Below are positions 63,021-64,000 of a stretch of DNA of 64,000 nt, piece after piece (position 1 is the first letter of the stretch; the number at the start of each line of letters is the position of its first letter). Made by a program: the position numbers and the translations under genes. The notes beneath the pieces were generated by a model that was not told the DNA's origin, did no database searches, and worked only from the letters and a program-made list of their open reading frames with translations. The DNA comes from Lobosporangium transversale (lineage: Eukaryota; Mortierellomycota; Mortierellomycetes; Mortierellales; Mortierellaceae). The stretch is taken from contig NW_019028987.1 of NCBI RefSeq assembly GCF_002105155.1, positions 364,501 to 428,500 of the forward strand. Direction: 5' to 3'.

Positions 63021-64000
63021 ATTGGGTTACTGCGGCCAAAGACAAGACTGCTTTTTCTGCCAACGCGTCATTTTATGTTCTCATGTTTTTTTTCCTCTTT
63101 AACTCTTGCGGCTTGTAGTGAAAGGGATGACTGCAGAAGGGTAACACCCTTAAATGAAAGGTTAAGTAGGTCATTGTGGACTACTTCAATTTGCCCTGGC
63201 TAAAGGGCAGGCGTTATTGCTGAACCATAGTGGGCCTGGGCACTACTATAAATCCTAATAACGAAGTACATGTGCTTGCAGACTTTAGTCGAAGCCACAA
63301 TCCGAGCATGTACAAGTGAGAAGGCAGCCACGGTTCATATCAGTGCCAGTTAAGTACCAAGACTTCCCCATAGATGGATGATTTTACCTGAAAGTGCTCT
63401 TTTGAAGCATATGGCGGTCATCCGAATCCAAGTAGTCACCCAAGATCCAAAGAATTGAGCAATATCCAGAAGTTGGCGAAAGGCGCATTGATATCGATGG
63501 AAACATCTTTGAAATATATTTAAAAAAGTATGCAGTTTGAGATAGTGAGGGGGTTGATCTTGTAGTTTTAAACACGTTGATCCAATATAGTTGGACAGGT
63601 AGCTCGAGAATGGCGGTACATGGCTCACTCCACTTCCACATCCAAGCCAAGATACTAAAGTTCAATTGCCATAACTATGATTCAGGATCTCTTATTTTAG
63701 ATATTATATCTATGGTTGCCGCAGCATGCTTTATCGAAACTCTATTTGTTTTTAAAAAGAATGATTGACAGATATAAAATATGCTTAGGCACTTAAATCC
63801 ATACAGGATTCGGACAACCGCCTATGTGAACCATAATAGCCATCATCAAAAGTAAGGAGGATAGAACTACACATTGCTTTGGCCTGTTTCAGTAGAAGTA
63901 ATATCAAGTGGAGTGGTTTTCAACTTTGTTTCCCAGACATATGTTGATAGTTGAGCAGATAGGCTGCCAGGCTTGTTGTTCAAGTAGACAACCTGGGATT
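63021..64000. other. Right end of window, no gene assigned
   Basis: Two overlapping minus-strand open frames (63350-63665, ~92 residues each) show no recognised motif. Could be the start of the Gln-rich gene's upstream exon region or another gene beyond the window. Confidence 0.4.

Overview
The window looks like nuclear DNA of an early-diverging filamentous fungus (Mucoromycota-type, inferred). Genes have several short GT-AG introns, intergenic and intronic DNA is full of long A or T runs, and the gene set is eukaryotic: GPI anchor synthesis, anaphase-promoting complex, S6-type AGC kinase, ARPC5, a ketohexokinase-like kinase. The TE set (Tx1/L1-like LINE, Ty3, Tc1, hAT, Harbinger) fits. Species is not determinable by eye.

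Left host block (1-7.6 kb): 3' end of MCD4/PIG-N (+), convergent with APC2 (-), which is divergent from an S6K-like AGC kinase (+). A non-coding 1.6 kb inverted-repeat element and a MITE follow (8.1-10.3 kb).

Core of interest (10.3-25.6 kb): an intact tRNA-Ile(AAU) gene is the landing pad for at least four retroelement insertions. A full-length LINE (10441-18032) and a 5'-truncated copy (24100-25202) sit at exactly the same position. Each is bounded by the same 39-bp duplication (25 bp of the tRNA gene plus 14 bp upstream), so the tRNA survives each hit. A young, intact Ty3-type element (18072-24095) and a truncated solo LTR of the same family (25243-25596) sit 14-16 bp upstream of tRNA-derived 5' ends, in opposite orientations. 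The LINE carries, besides ORF1 and ORF2, a convergent antisense gene (ORFa, 224 aa) with its own promoter inside its 3' region. ORFa recurs in the truncated copy and, diverged but open, in an internally deleted copy at 43.6-44.7 kb.

TE graveyard (25.6-44.7 kb): nested and recombined Ty3 chromoviruses, four Tc1/mariner elements (one intact, 1604 bp, DD34E), a nearly intact intron-containing hAT with mismatched flanks, a Harbinger fragment and a hAT-like MITE. A canonical Tc1 excision footprint (TATGTA) breaks one Ty3 pol gene at the same codon where another Ty3 copy still carries a Tc1 insertion.

Right host block (44.7-64 kb): a doubtful minus-strand gene, a ketohexokinase-like PfkB kinase, an NMT1/THI5-like periplasmic-binding-fold protein, a secreted FAD-linked oxidase (BBE type), a 4.8 kb stretch without recognisable genes, a seven-helix membrane protein, ARPC5 and a Gln-rich protein of unknown function. 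Splice models were built by hand from phase, GT-AG sites and family similarity.
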